A program made the translations under genes and the position numbers. The notes beneath the pieces are model-generated. The model saw only the letters and a program-made list of their open reading frames with translations. It was not told the DNA's origin and ran no database searches. DNA of 64,000 nucleotides from Nitrosotalea devaniterrae (GTDB lineage: Archaea > Thermoproteota > Nitrososphaeria > Nitrososphaerales > Nitrosopumilaceae): contig LN890280.1 in assembly GCA_900065925.1 (NCBI GenBank), forward strand, positions 550,451 to 614,450. Direction: 5' to 3'. Shown here piece by piece: positions 25,547 through 34,300 of this stretch (positions are counted from its first letter, which is position 1; each line of letters starts with the position of its first letter).

Positions 25547-26047
25547 ATGAAAACTCTACAACTCTTAGTAATTGTAATTTTAATAATATCGTGCATTATT
25601 CTGTTAAATTCTACCATAGGGTTTGGGCTTTCAGAAAAATATTTTGAGGATCAAAGAAATGGTTTGACTTGTACCAAGCCTGGTAGCAGTTGTCCGCTTC
25701 CAGATTTTGAGGATCCTATGTTTTATGGGATTGCAGGTCTTGGAATATTTGCATCAGGTGCGATTCTTTCAACATTCAAGGCAAAATATGTTTTATCTCG
25801 TTTGATTTTAGGAATTACCTTATTAATATCGGGAATTCCTGCTTTGATAATTGGGCTTTTGGCATATGCTGATGATTATGATCACTATGTCACAATGATG
25901 AAGAAATGCTCACTTACTCCATGCATGGCTCCGAATATTTTTTTCAATATACAGTTTGTCGAGTTTTATGTCATCTACGGGGCGGTGTTGTCTACATTAG
26001 GGGGAATTCTTTTTGTCATGTATCTTGGAAGAAAATTTAAGAAATGA
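25547..26047 (+). CDS. Four-helix membrane protein, MKTLQ leader, last gene of the array
   Basis: The 166-residue protein has four predicted helices (about 5-26, 60-80, 85-108, 135-157). Its loops carry Cys pairs: LTCTKPGSSCPLPD and KKCSLTPCMAP. It shares plan and loop spacing with 6125-6652. ATGAAAACTCTACAA shows it starts from the array leader even though it is a polytopic protein, so the leader is not limited to exported single-domain proteins. Its TGA lies inside another leader-like ATGAAAATC. Function unknown. Confidence 0.65.
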   Translation: MKTLQLLVIVILIISCIILLNSTIGFGLSEKYFEDQRNGLTCTKPGSSCPLPDFEDPMFYGIAGLGIFASGAILSTFKAKYVLSRLILGITLLISGIPALIIGLLAYADDYDHYVTMMKKCSLTPCMAPNIFFNIQFVEFYVIYGAVLSTLGGILFVMYLGRKFKK

Positions 26048-26064
26048 AAATCCAATATCTTTGA
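26044..26064 (+). other. Vestigial array leader at the end of the array
   Basis: ATGAAAATCCAATATCTTTG(A) overlaps the TGA of the last array gene. It encodes only MKIQYL before a stop. It is one of four orphan leaders behind array genes and marks the array's right edge. Confidence 0.5.
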
Positions 26065-26130
26065 AAAAGAAAAAGATAAATCTCTGTGTTGTGTATATGA
26101 TTTAGGAATTATAACTACGGACATTATTGT

Positions 26131-26151
26131 TTTAGATCCCCCCGGGCCCGC
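26131..26151 (+). other. GC-rich palindromic block resembling a tRNA 3' end
   Basis: In a 36%-GC setting, TTTAGATCCCCCCGGGCCCGC stands out. It reads like the 3' half of a tRNA T-arm and acceptor strand (loop-like AGAT, C-run, GGGCCCGC). No 5' tRNA half, anticodon arm or CCA was found. It could be an integration-site remnant at the array edge, or simply a palindrome-rich terminator. Confidence 0.3.
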
Positions 26152-26183
26152 TTTAACTGTTAAACCGAGCCCTGCTCGTTTTT
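26152..26183 (+). terminator. Palindrome and hairpin-plus-T-run between convergent genes
   Basis: TTTAACTGTTAAA (26152-26164) is a perfect palindrome. CGAGC-CCT-GCTCG (26166-26178) then forms a 5-bp hairpin, directly followed by TTTTT (26179-26183). It lies between the end of the array and the converging gene ending at 26268, the right place for a terminator. Confidence 0.5.
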
Positions 26184-26267
26184 GACCGATAAATTCACTA
26201 TCTCATAAAACTCAGAAATATTGGATCAAAAAATGAATTTCATGAAATGAAATTTTCGGCTAGTGAT

Positions 26268-28991
26268 CTATCTAACTGAGTATACATCTCCGCCAAACAT
26301 GTTAACCATATTTGTAGTAGATGCTATCACATTATTTCCCGAGTCATACACTTTGATGTTTGCAGCCATTGGATAGTGGTACTGTCCAATGGATATGGTC
26401 GCAACACCTGAGTTTACAGCACCTGATGCAATCACAGTTCCCGATGGACTGATTATATCTACTCGTGCAGCATTTGACGGATTATTTGTCACTTTGACAT
26501 TTTCATCAGTTGTGGAGTAATAGTCCTTGTAGGTTCCATAGAGCATCTGTCCTGGATAGGATGTCTGTGGTTCTAGAAATGCAATGAGTGGTCTTGGCAT
26601 CTGTAGATTAAGTGTACTATTTGTGTACACCATGTTTCCATCAAGGTACACTTTGAGATAGTTGTTACCGTTTGTGATTATTGTACAGTCTCGTGTTAAT
26701 GGTTGATTTGGATTAGAGTCATACCATAACAGATTGAAGTTTGTAGCACCATTGACATTACCTGTTGCAGATACTACTGCCCATACAGTTCCTGCAGTGC
26801 CAGTGTCTGCAAAACATGTAACATAGTTTACATTTTGAGATCCAGTCTGCACATATAGTCCATTTTCATAAAAGTCGTTTGCAGTAGGGATTGTCTGAAC
26901 TGGTGTAGTCACAACTGCATGGAATAATGTGGCATTAGAGCTTGGCGCTACACCATAAAATCCAGTCCAGTTTCCATCGTTATAAGATTGAACACCAATG
27001 TGGAATCCCTGCGGATCACGTGATATGTCATATGGTGTGTTGTTGACAGTTGCACTTCCACCATAGTGCCAGAATTGTTGGTTTGCCAAGAGTTGATCTT
27101 TTGTCATTGTTTTGTTTGTCAAAGAGTCTGATACCACAAGACCTGGCTGTGCAAGTGTTATGGGACGTAATTGTATTGTGGTAGTTGCAGATGCAGTGTT
27201 TGATGCATAACCTGTACCGACAACATTGATTGCTGATGCTCGATAAGTGTACGCTGTATTTGGAGTCAGTCCAATGTCAGAAAATGTTGTTGCAGTAGAA
27301 CCAGTATTGGATGATACAATATTCCATGTGGTTCCACTATCTACCGATCTCTCAATCTCATATCCTGTAATTGGAGATCCTCCATTGTCTGTAGGTGCAG
27401 ACCATGAGAGATTTACCTGAGTGGAGGAAACTGTAGTGGCATTAAACCCTGTTGGAAATTGGGGCACTGTTTTGTACACTGCAGTAATCTGGGTATTAGA
27501 TGATATTGATATCACTCTGTTTGCTGAGACCGAGCCTGTATCTAACCAGTGGTCAAACTCATACTTGCCGTAATCCACTACATCAATAGTGTATGTTTGT
27601 CCATTATTCAGGGTGAAAGTGTATGGTGTATACCCAGAATCCACCAGGTTTCCATTTTGATATAATTCTGTATAATATCCTGTGATTGTATTTCTATCCG
27701 AATCTTGTGTGTTGACTGTTAATGTTGAAGTTGTGGGAGTAATGGGGTTTGTAGTAGCAGATGAAGTATTTGATACAAGACTAGTTCCTACGGAATTAAT
27801 TGCAGATATTCTGTATGTATATGTGGTACTTGCAGCAAGACCGGTGTCAGAAAATAAAGTACCAGCACTTGCTGTATTTGAAACCAAGGCTGAAAATGTT
27901 CCTCCGTTGGTAGATCTCTCAATCTTGTATCCTGTTATTGGCGAACCACCATCGTCACTTGGTGCTGTCCATGATAGATTAATCTGAGATGATGAAACCG
28001 TAGTTGCCACAAGTCCAGTAGGAGGTTGTGAAACACTTGCTGTATTTGTTATAGAAAATATGTCTCCTCCGTATATGCTTACAGGACTTGATGCAATGTT
28101 GTTACCGTTTGAATCGTACACGTTTATTGTTCCATCCAGAGGAAATGAATATTTGCCCACGTTTAACGTGGCAGTACCTGATGTCACAGATGCACTGGAA
28201 AGAACTTGTCCTGATGAATCTGTAATCTTTACTGTTGCAGCATTTGACGGGTTGTTTGTCACTTTGATGTTTTCACTTGTTGTTGAATAGTAATTCGAAT
28301 AGGTTGCGTAATGCATTGATCTTGATGATGTATCATCCTGGACATACGTATGAAATGGTGTAGACATTCCAAGATCCATTGTGGTGCTTGAAAAGACAAC
28401 ATTGCCTCCAATGTAGACTTTGAGGTAATTGCTGCCATTTGTTATTATGGTACAGTCTTGGGTTTGAGGGGTACTGCTTGGCTGTGTTATGTACAAAATA
28501 GTATATGTCTGACCGGCATCACTTGATTGCTCTACAACCCAATAATATCCAGTGGAATCTGCATATGCTTCACATCCAACATGAGGGATAAAGTCTGACC
28601 CCTCAACATACAGGCCAATGTTAGATACACCATCCGGTACATTGGTGTCCGGAATAGTTACAACTGCATGGAAAAGTTCTGCATTGGGTTGAGAAGCAGA
28701 ATGTGATGCATAGTAATTGACCCACTGACCGCTTTGTGGTGCCTTTATGCCTATGTGGAGTCCTTGCAAGTCTTCATAATAATCATGTGAGGTTGCAGTT
28801 CCTGCAAATGTCCAGTTGCTAGTATCTCCCGTAGTAAGTGAATCTGATGTAACAAGGCCTGATTGCACCTTGATGATGGAATTTGTAGCATTGGCAGTAC
28901 CTATGGATGGTAAAGTCATTCCAGTACAAAGTATGAGTATGGCAGACCATGTCATGATAATGCTAGTTGATTTTGTAACACTTGTTTTCAT
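26268..28991 (-). CDS. Large FN3-containing surface protein with duplicated terminal modules
   Basis: The 907-residue protein has a signal peptide to about 35. A terminal module (about 45-315) is repeated at the C-terminus (about 615-907): both contain LFHAVVT, DCTIITNG-x-NYLKVY and VKVTNNPSNAA-type segments, as in extracellular lectin-like folds. Between them lie an FN3 domain (about 320-415), an InlB-like repeat (about 425-510, GQTYTIDVVDYGKYEFDHWL) and a second FN3 domain (about 515-605). The two FN3 domains are close paralogues (SPITGY-IERS). No catalytic motif seen. Likely a long adhesive or structural surface protein. It is not in the MKTLH family despite its MKTSVTKS start. Confidence 0.75.
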   Translation of the reverse strand: MKTSVTKSTSIIMTWSAILILCTGMTLPSIGTANATNSIIKVQSGLVTSDSLTTGDTSNWTFAGTATSHDYYEDLQGLHIGIKAPQSGQWVNYYASHSASQPNAELFHAVVTIPDTNVPDGVSNIGLYVEGSDFIPHVGCEAYADSTGYYWVVEQSSDAGQTYTILYITQPSSTPQTQDCTIITNGSNYLKVYIGGNVVFSSTTMDLGMSTPFHTYVQDDTSSRSMHYATYSNYYSTTSENIKVTNNPSNAATVKITDSSGQVLSSASVTSGTATLNVGKYSFPLDGTINVYDSNGNNIASSPVSIYGGDIFSITNTASVSQPPTGLVATTVSSSQINLSWTAPSDDGGSPITGYKIERSTNGGTFSALVSNTASAGTLFSDTGLAASTTYTYRISAINSVGTSLVSNTSSATTNPITPTTSTLTVNTQDSDRNTITGYYTELYQNGNLVDSGYTPYTFTLNNGQTYTIDVVDYGKYEFDHWLDTGSVSANRVISISSNTQITAVYKTVPQFPTGFNATTVSSTQVNLSWSAPTDNGGSPITGYEIERSVDSGTTWNIVSSNTGSTATTFSDIGLTPNTAYTYRASAINVVGTGYASNTASATTTIQLRPITLAQPGLVVSDSLTNKTMTKDQLLANQQFWHYGGSATVNNTPYDISRDPQGFHIGVQSYNDGNWTGFYGVAPSSNATLFHAVVTTPVQTIPTANDFYENGLYVQTGSQNVNYVTCFADTGTAGTVWAVVSATGNVNGATNFNLLWYDSNPNQPLTRDCTIITNGNNYLKVYLDGNMVYTNSTLNLQMPRPLIAFLEPQTSYPGQMLYGTYKDYYSTTDENVKVTNNPSNAARVDIISPSGTVIASGAVNSGVATISIGQYHYPMAANIKVYDSGNNVIASTTNMVNMFGGDVYSVR

Positions 28992-29167
28992 TATCCCTGC
29001 TATCTGGCATTGAGCAACATTGTATTTTCAACTATGCATATATTTTGAAGTAAAAATCATCCCAGGGAACAATATGTAAGATAGTTACAGGTTTTCATCC
29101 CGGCAGTTAATCTCTAATTTTGTATTCGTCATCTTTTAATCTTGTCCTGTACTAAATATTTTAGATC

Positions 29168-29539
29168 ATGTCATCTGATAATCTTGCTATGTTTCTAAAT
29201 GAAAAATACCTAAACCTTGAAACATACAAAAATGATGGTCACGCCATACGAACACCTGTCTGGTTTGTCATTGAGAATGGTGTCATCTATGTTATCACGC
29301 CTTCCACCACTGGCAAAGTCAAACGCTTGAATCACAACAAGAATGTACGCATTGTACCATCTAATCTAAAAGGAAAACCCAAGGGAGACTGGATTGCCAA
29401 AACTGCATATTTTGCAAACGAATCTGAATCAGAACAAGCAATCAAACTTCGCAAGAAAAAATATGGCTTGATGGCAAGATTGGTAAATATTTGTGTATAT
29501 AGAAAAGACATACCTGTTGTGATTGGCATAAACATTTGA
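29168..29539 (+). CDS. Pyridoxamine-oxidase-like split-barrel protein (F420/FMN binding)
   Basis: The 123-residue protein fits the split-barrel flavin/deazaflavin-binding family: GHAIRTPVWFVIENGVIYVI, then KVKRLNHNKNVRIVPSNLKG and a GLMARLVN segment. The short length and KR-rich phosphate-binding loop resemble the F420-dependent PPOX proteins (Rv2061c-like). The organism makes F420 (CofG and CofH at 50400-52825), so F420 is the likelier cofactor; FMN cannot be excluded. Substrate unknown. A TTTTAAT-type box lies about 30 nt upstream. Confidence 0.75.
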   Translation: MSSDNLAMFLNEKYLNLETYKNDGHAIRTPVWFVIENGVIYVITPSTTGKVKRLNHNKNVRIVPSNLKGKPKGDWIAKTAYFANESESEQAIKLRKKKYGLMARLVNICVYRKDIPVVIGINI

Positions 29540-29642
29540 GTTTTACATCATATATGTGGTATAATCCTAAATGTACACTGTTTATTTTTTCAAATTACTG
29601 TAGCTAGTTCTTTAATAATCTGATGAGAAACCAATCCTACAC

Positions 29643-30272
29643 ATGATGATGGTAGAAAAAGACAATCAATCAGAACTTGAGAGAAAAAAAAGTCTCATTG
29701 ATACACTATATCATCATTCAGACCTGTCAGTGGAATCTATCTCATATCAATCTGATATGAGCATAAAACAAGTTCAAGGTATAATAGATAAAATAAGAAA
29801 AAAAGAAGCTCTGGAAGTCTTGGTGGAACACAGCAAAACACCTGTGGAGAAAATCATGGCAAAAACAGTTGTCAGTCTAGAATCTGGCAAGACACTTTAT
29901 GATGCATCTGTATTGATGGCAAAAAAGAAGGTAGGATGCCTTGTTGTTACATCTAAAGGAAAACCTCTTGGCATTGTAACAAAAGGCGATGTTGTAAAGG
30001 CAGTCAGTATTGGAGTCTCGTTTAAGAGCACAAAGCTTGAAGAGTTTGCATCAAGACCATTGGTTTATGCATCATCAAGTCAGACAATAGAAGAAGTTGC
30101 AGACCTTATGATAAAAAACAAGATAAGAAAACTTCCTGTAATACAGCAGGGAAAAATAGTTGGAATTGTAACCGTTACAGACCTGGCATTGTTTCTCTCA
30201 CCCACTAGAAGGCCGGGACTGACTGAATCAATATTTCATGTCATTACAAGAGAGAATGCTAAAAAAAGATAG
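29643..30272 (+). CDS. CBS-domain pair with N-terminal helix-turn-helix
   Basis: The 209-residue protein has a short helix-turn-helix (about 14-55, LSVESISYQSDMSIKQVQGI) and two CBS domains (about 66-125 and 130-190), with the standard GIVTKGDVV and GIVTVTDLALF ends. CBS pairs bind adenine nucleotides such as AMP, ATP or S-adenosylmethionine and act as energy sensors. A DNA-binding head suggests an adenylate-sensing transcription regulator. TATA TTTAATAATC at 29610-29619 puts the first ATG about 27 nt downstream. Confidence 0.85.
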   Translation: MMMVEKDNQSELERKKSLIDTLYHHSDLSVESISYQSDMSIKQVQGIIDKIRKKEALEVLVEHSKTPVEKIMAKTVVSLESGKTLYDASVLMAKKKVGCLVVTSKGKPLGIVTKGDVVKAVSIGVSFKSTKLEEFASRPLVYASSSQTIEEVADLMIKNKIRKLPVIQQGKIVGIVTVTDLALFLSPTRRPGLTESIFHVITRENAKKR

Positions 30273-30314
30273 TCATTTGATTTTAACACAATTGAAATTA
30301 TTTTTGATGGGTAA

Positions 30315-31814
30315 CTAGTAAAAAAACAAATTTTGTATAATGATTATCTTGAAAAACGAAGCAAAAATGGGATATGTTAGAGGCTGGTTTGATACTACTG
30401 TCTGTTTTATTACTGGATTTACGTTAGCAAGTGTATTTTCTCCTGGTATTCCCATAGTTAATGTTGCAGTATGGAGTTTTACAACTGCGCTGTATGATAT
30501 GTCATTATATTTTGCAGTAAATGACTTGCCTCTTGGTGCATTGTCTAGCATTTTACTATCTGCAATTCCTGCAGAATCATAGCCCGCAAAGATTCCAACA
30601 TTCGGTTGAAGTTCAAGTACTGTAACTGGAATAGATAGTCCACTTATTGACTGTGTTCTGGATCTACCGTTACTATCTTTGAATAATTTTTGGATTCCAT
30701 TGCTCTGTGATGCAGCAACTGCAACACCTTGAGGGCGTGGATCTTCTGTTAGTCTTCCATTGTGATTAAACATGAGTGTTGTAAGATTTCCGACAATGTT
30801 TTGCATCCCGGCAGTTCCATCTGCATCAAGATTTCCATTTCTGTCAAATGCTTGATAAAATAATGTATTATTACTTGCAGAAGCTCCCCATGTCCACGAG
30901 TCTTCTTCAGTTGGGTCAATGTTAAGCTGTGGATCGATCAAATCAGCTTGAACCTGAGAGCCAGGCGGAAAATCCGCTCTATTGGTTACAGCTCGTATCA
31001 TTTTTCCAGGAATCTGATCAAAATTAAGATCAACTTGTTGTACACCGCCTGCTTTATAGTATTGAACTGAAACTTTGGTTGGAAATGTTGAAAAGTCAAA
31101 TAATTGTATTATTGGCCATGCTTCTGAGAATGCAATATTGTTTGCAGCGATTTGTCCTAATTTACCTTCTGGGGCTTGTCCGTTTAGAGTTTTGTTTTGC
31201 CTTACTACGTGATTTAGTAATGTACCTCCAACAAGATTTATTGTTCCGCCTAAATTAGTCGCTGTACAAGATCCTAGTGACTGAGTTCCATTTGACGCTC
31301 CACTAAAATGTCTTGCAACTGATATTCCCTTGGTATCTGAAAAATCAACACCTGTTACAGAAGATGAACTTGTTGAACAGAATTGTCCAAAATCTAGACC
31401 TTTTCCAGAATTACTCAACTGTGTAGCATCTGCATATTGTGCCTGTTTCATATCTGCAAAGTATCCATACCAGTCTCCATCAGTAGCTTGTACCACTCTG
31501 AGTCGTTTTCCATTTACTGTTACAACCGGTTCACCATATGCTTCATCCATCCTGCTTATGTCGGAATCTATTACTATAACTTCAATCACTTGAGGTCCTG
31601 CAAAATAATTTTGGAATGAAGATTTTTCTGCAGAGACAAACAAATTGGCATTTGAAGAAACATGCTGTATTGACTCAATTCTGGGAACCAATGGATCCAT
31701 TCCGTTTGCATATTGTATTGTGTTGGAAAAAACTACCATACTGATTATCAATGTGGTTATGATTGTTGACTCTGTTATTCTTCTAGATTTTTTATAGATA
31801 TTGCTAAACATCAT
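30315..31814 (-). CDS. Truncated S-layer-like protein
   Basis: The 499-residue protein has a signal peptide to about 40 and then resembles the N-terminal part of thaumarchaeal S-layer proteins. IEVIVIDSDISRMDEAYGEP and VVTVNGKRLRVVQATDGDWY are close to the conserved opening, and QLNIDPTEEDSWTWG, LMFNHNGRLTEDP and a GIFAGYDSAG segment follow in the S-layer order. Full proteins of the family are several times longer. Here the end, after VIKQTVVSN, is a hydrophobic run FFKIIIIQNLFFY that looks like readthrough. So this is either a truncated secondary paralogue or a decayed copy. Family match is from memory. Confidence 0.6.
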   Translation of the reverse strand: MMFSNIYKKSRRITESTIITTLIISMVVFSNTIQYANGMDPLVPRIESIQHVSSNANLFVSAEKSSFQNYFAGPQVIEVIVIDSDISRMDEAYGEPVVTVNGKRLRVVQATDGDWYGYFADMKQAQYADATQLSNSGKGLDFGQFCSTSSSSVTGVDFSDTKGISVARHFSGASNGTQSLGSCTATNLGGTINLVGGTLLNHVVRQNKTLNGQAPEGKLGQIAANNIAFSEAWPIIQLFDFSTFPTKVSVQYYKAGGVQQVDLNFDQIPGKMIRAVTNRADFPPGSQVQADLIDPQLNIDPTEEDSWTWGASASNNTLFYQAFDRNGNLDADGTAGMQNIVGNLTTLMFNHNGRLTEDPRPQGVAVAASQSNGIQKLFKDSNGRSRTQSISGLSIPVTVLELQPNVGIFAGYDSAGIADSKMLDNAPRGKSFTAKYNDISYSAVVKLHTATLTMGIPGENTLANVNPVIKQTVVSNQPLTYPIFASFFKIIIIQNLFFY

Positions 31815-32086
31815 TCTTGTTCTCCAACTTGATATCTCTAGGTGTTTTGTGTTTGCTTGTTGTATGGCTCTTGTGATAGATAATTCTATGAAAAATACCG
31901 TCTGATATGATGAAAACCACCTAATTTTCCTTTATATGGGAACTTATAAGCGATTATCCTTAAATGAGTAAATTTAAAAGCACATTATTCTGTACTTACA
32001 TTGATACTTAAGATGGTGCACTGGACTAACTTGGATATAGTAGATGTTAGTTCCTTGACTTTTACATCTATGATTGGAGATTATCT

Positions 32087-33043
32087 ATGAAATTAGGATC
32101 TAGTCTCTTTTCAACCGTGTTGCCTTCTGATACTACTATGACCGACTTGCAAAAGATCTCAGAGGTATTGTCAATTTTGTCTAAACCTGATGCACTCTTG
32201 CTTTTCATTATGACAAAAGATAGTCTCAAATCAGAACTTGAAACACATACCAAGATTGGTCTGACAAAAAAACAATACTATACTAGATTGAAACAATTGA
32301 CTGATGTTGGGCTTATAACTAAAAATATTGCATCATACACTCATACAGCTTTTGGCAACATGGTGTACCAAAAACATTTTCTTGAACTAGTAGGAAATAT
32401 CAAAAGCCTAAAACATTTTGAAATGATTGATGTTCTAAAACAATCTTCAAATTTTAGACAAGAAGACATATCTGAATTCCTTTCAAAAATATCTCCAAAC
32501 TCCAATCTGAATTCTGTAAATCTTAAAGACAATAATAACTCCGTTATCGCAAAGAGCTATGATGACATGGTATCTAAAGTATTGCAGGTAGTTGAATTTG
32601 CACAAAAAGAAATTATATTGATGGGCAGATTCCGTAATGATCATATCATCAACCTGTTACTAAAAAAAGCTAACATGGGAGTTTCCGTAAAGGTTTTAGC
32701 AGATACAAATACTGTTAAAACCTTTTTTGAAAATGAAACAGCAGCTTTACGGGAAGATAAAAATAAAAAAGAACGTATCGATACAGTATCAAATCCTTTC
32801 TATCCTTCAAAAGTGGATAGAAGATATGTGGAAACTCCATTTTCCTTATTGCTGGTTGATGAAAAACTTGTGGGTATGGAAATTGTGGACACTTATAATC
32901 CGAAAAATTTCCTAATGGCAGTTTTCATGGAGGATCCATCTCTGTGTAAAAGTATGCGTAGTACATTTGATGGTTTGTGGAAAAAAGCAAGTACAAATCC
33001 ACCCCAAATTGTTAGCCAGACAAAATCAATATCAAAGAAATAA
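32087..33043 (+). CDS. Winged-helix regulator with PLD-like domain
   Basis: The 318-residue protein opens with an N-terminal winged helix (about 25-95): a helical half, KIGLTKKQYYTRLKQLTDVG as recognition helix, and a wing (HTAFGNMVYQK). A linker follows, then a C-terminal phospholipase-D-like fold (about 175-310) with KEIILMGRFRNDHIINLLLK and PFSLLLVDEKLVGMEI. The HKD catalytic motifs are absent, so this half is probably a sensor, as in TrmB-type regulators. Target unknown. An in-frame ATG at 32138 is an alternative start. Confidence 0.7.
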   Translation: MKLGSSLFSTVLPSDTTMTDLQKISEVLSILSKPDALLLFIMTKDSLKSELETHTKIGLTKKQYYTRLKQLTDVGLITKNIASYTHTAFGNMVYQKHFLELVGNIKSLKHFEMIDVLKQSSNFRQEDISEFLSKISPNSNLNSVNLKDNNNSVIAKSYDDMVSKVLQVVEFAQKEIILMGRFRNDHIINLLLKKANMGVSVKVLADTNTVKTFFENETAALREDKNKKERIDTVSNPFYPSKVDRRYVETPFSLLLVDEKLVGMEIVDTYNPKNFLMAVFMEDPSLCKSMRSTFDGLWKKASTNPPQIVSQTKSISKK

Positions 33044-33092
33044 TAAATTATTTTTTATTCTGTGTTCAAAGCAAAACAAACTCTGGTTATTT

Positions 33093-33983
33093 TTAAAATA
33101 TCATGCCTACTAGAAATGCTATTTGTAAGCCATAATGGAGAAATACTAATTTCTTGTGTTTTACTCTTACATGTTTCTGATCATCTCTATTGTTGTAGAT
33201 TGACTTTAAAACCCTTAATGCAAAAAATGATAGAACCGTTATAGCAATTGGTGTTAAAATTCCAAAATTGAGTTGTGCATAGAAAAACCAAAAAAATATT
33301 GCAATTGCAAATGGTATTGTAATTGCAAAAAGAACCGTATTTTTCTTACCTATAACAATTGGTATTGTTCTTTTACCGTATTTTTTATCACCTGAATAAT
33401 CTGCCAAATCATTGATGGGTGAAGTTACAAATATCAACGTCATGAATGTAACTGCTGCAATTGTAGATCGTTCTTCGAATAACCCTGAAAAGCTTGATCC
33501 GATGAGTGATGTAATTAGGCCTCCAATTGCAATCATTATAGTTTTGGCAAACGATCTATCTTTGAGTGATATCTTTGGTATGGAATACAGTACTCCTATG
33601 AGCAAATATGTAATTGTCAAATAGATTGTCAGAGTACTTACAAGAGATGCAATTACAACTGATCCAATGCCTAGACCTATGACAAGTTTCAAAGCATCTT
33701 GTTTTTTTACGGCTCCTGATGCAAGCGGTCTATTCGGTGCATTGATTTTATCAATTTTAATGTCTACAAGATCATTCATTAGATAAATGGATAGAGTGGA
33801 AAACATGGTAATTATTGGTAATATTACTACGTGAAGTGGCGATGGATGTAAGTTACTTGACAGTAACAGGGCGATTATTGTTGTGCATGTAAAAACTAGA
33901 CCTCTCTGAGCCCTTGACTTTACTAATGCGTATATGGGCTGGATTTTGGTTCCGATATTGTTGTTCTTTCTTTGAACTAACAT
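33093..33983 (-). CDS. UbiA-family prenyltransferase
   Basis: The 296-residue protein has about eight transmembrane helices and both Asp-rich motifs that bind the prenyl diphosphate through Mg: NDLVDIKIDKINAPNRP at 70-86 and NDLADYSGDKKYGKRTIP at 191-208. In archaea such enzymes make digeranylgeranylglyceryl phosphate (membrane lipids), menaquinone or heme-side-chain precursors. The sequence alone does not separate these. The neighbours (a regulator and a response regulator) give no pathway clue. ATG start after an A/T-rich 317-nt gap. Confidence 0.8.
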   Translation of the reverse strand: MLVQRKNNNIGTKIQPIYALVKSRAQRGLVFTCTTIIALLLSSNLHPSPLHVVILPIITMFSTLSIYLMNDLVDIKIDKINAPNRPLASGAVKKQDALKLVIGLGIGSVVIASLVSTLTIYLTITYLLIGVLYSIPKISLKDRSFAKTIMIAIGGLITSLIGSSFSGLFEERSTIAAVTFMTLIFVTSPINDLADYSGDKKYGKRTIPIVIGKKNTVLFAITIPFAIAIFFWFFYAQLNFGILTPIAITVLSFFALRVLKSIYNNRDDQKHVRVKHKKLVFLHYGLQIAFLVGMIF

Positions 33984-34300
33984 TTTACTCTCCGCACTAT
34001 TCTAGTCCCATAATAACGGGAAATTATGTATATAGTCACTAATATAGGAGAATAATACTATATATTAGAACTTTTTGGTAAATTAATGACTTTTATGGTA
34101 AAATATATATCATAATACACAAAAATATAGAAAATTTGTATAAATATAAGTTTCATGATACTTGATGTGTTGTTGTAATGCATGACACTTTACTTCTTAT
34201 TTTTTATATAAAATTGTGTATGATTTTTCAAGCATGATAGAAAATGAGGTGAATTAAATGATGAATATCCCTAAATAGGGAAATTAACACATTATATAAA
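33984..34300 (+). other. 317-nt A/T-rich gap with one promoter
   Basis: No convincing ORF. The only sites seen are the promoter at 34268-34281 for the response regulator and A/T-rich promoter-like tracts for the UbiA gene. A short frame at about 34179 (19 codons) has no support. Confidence 0.5.
34268..34281 (+). promoter_or_regulatory. TATA box embedded in a 14-bp palindrome
   Basis: TCCCTAAATAGGGA at 34268-34281 has 6-bp arms around AA. Its centre is the likely TATA box, about 27 nt before the ATG at 34301. A repressor or TFB-competing factor binding this palindrome would block the gene directly. Confidence 0.5.
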
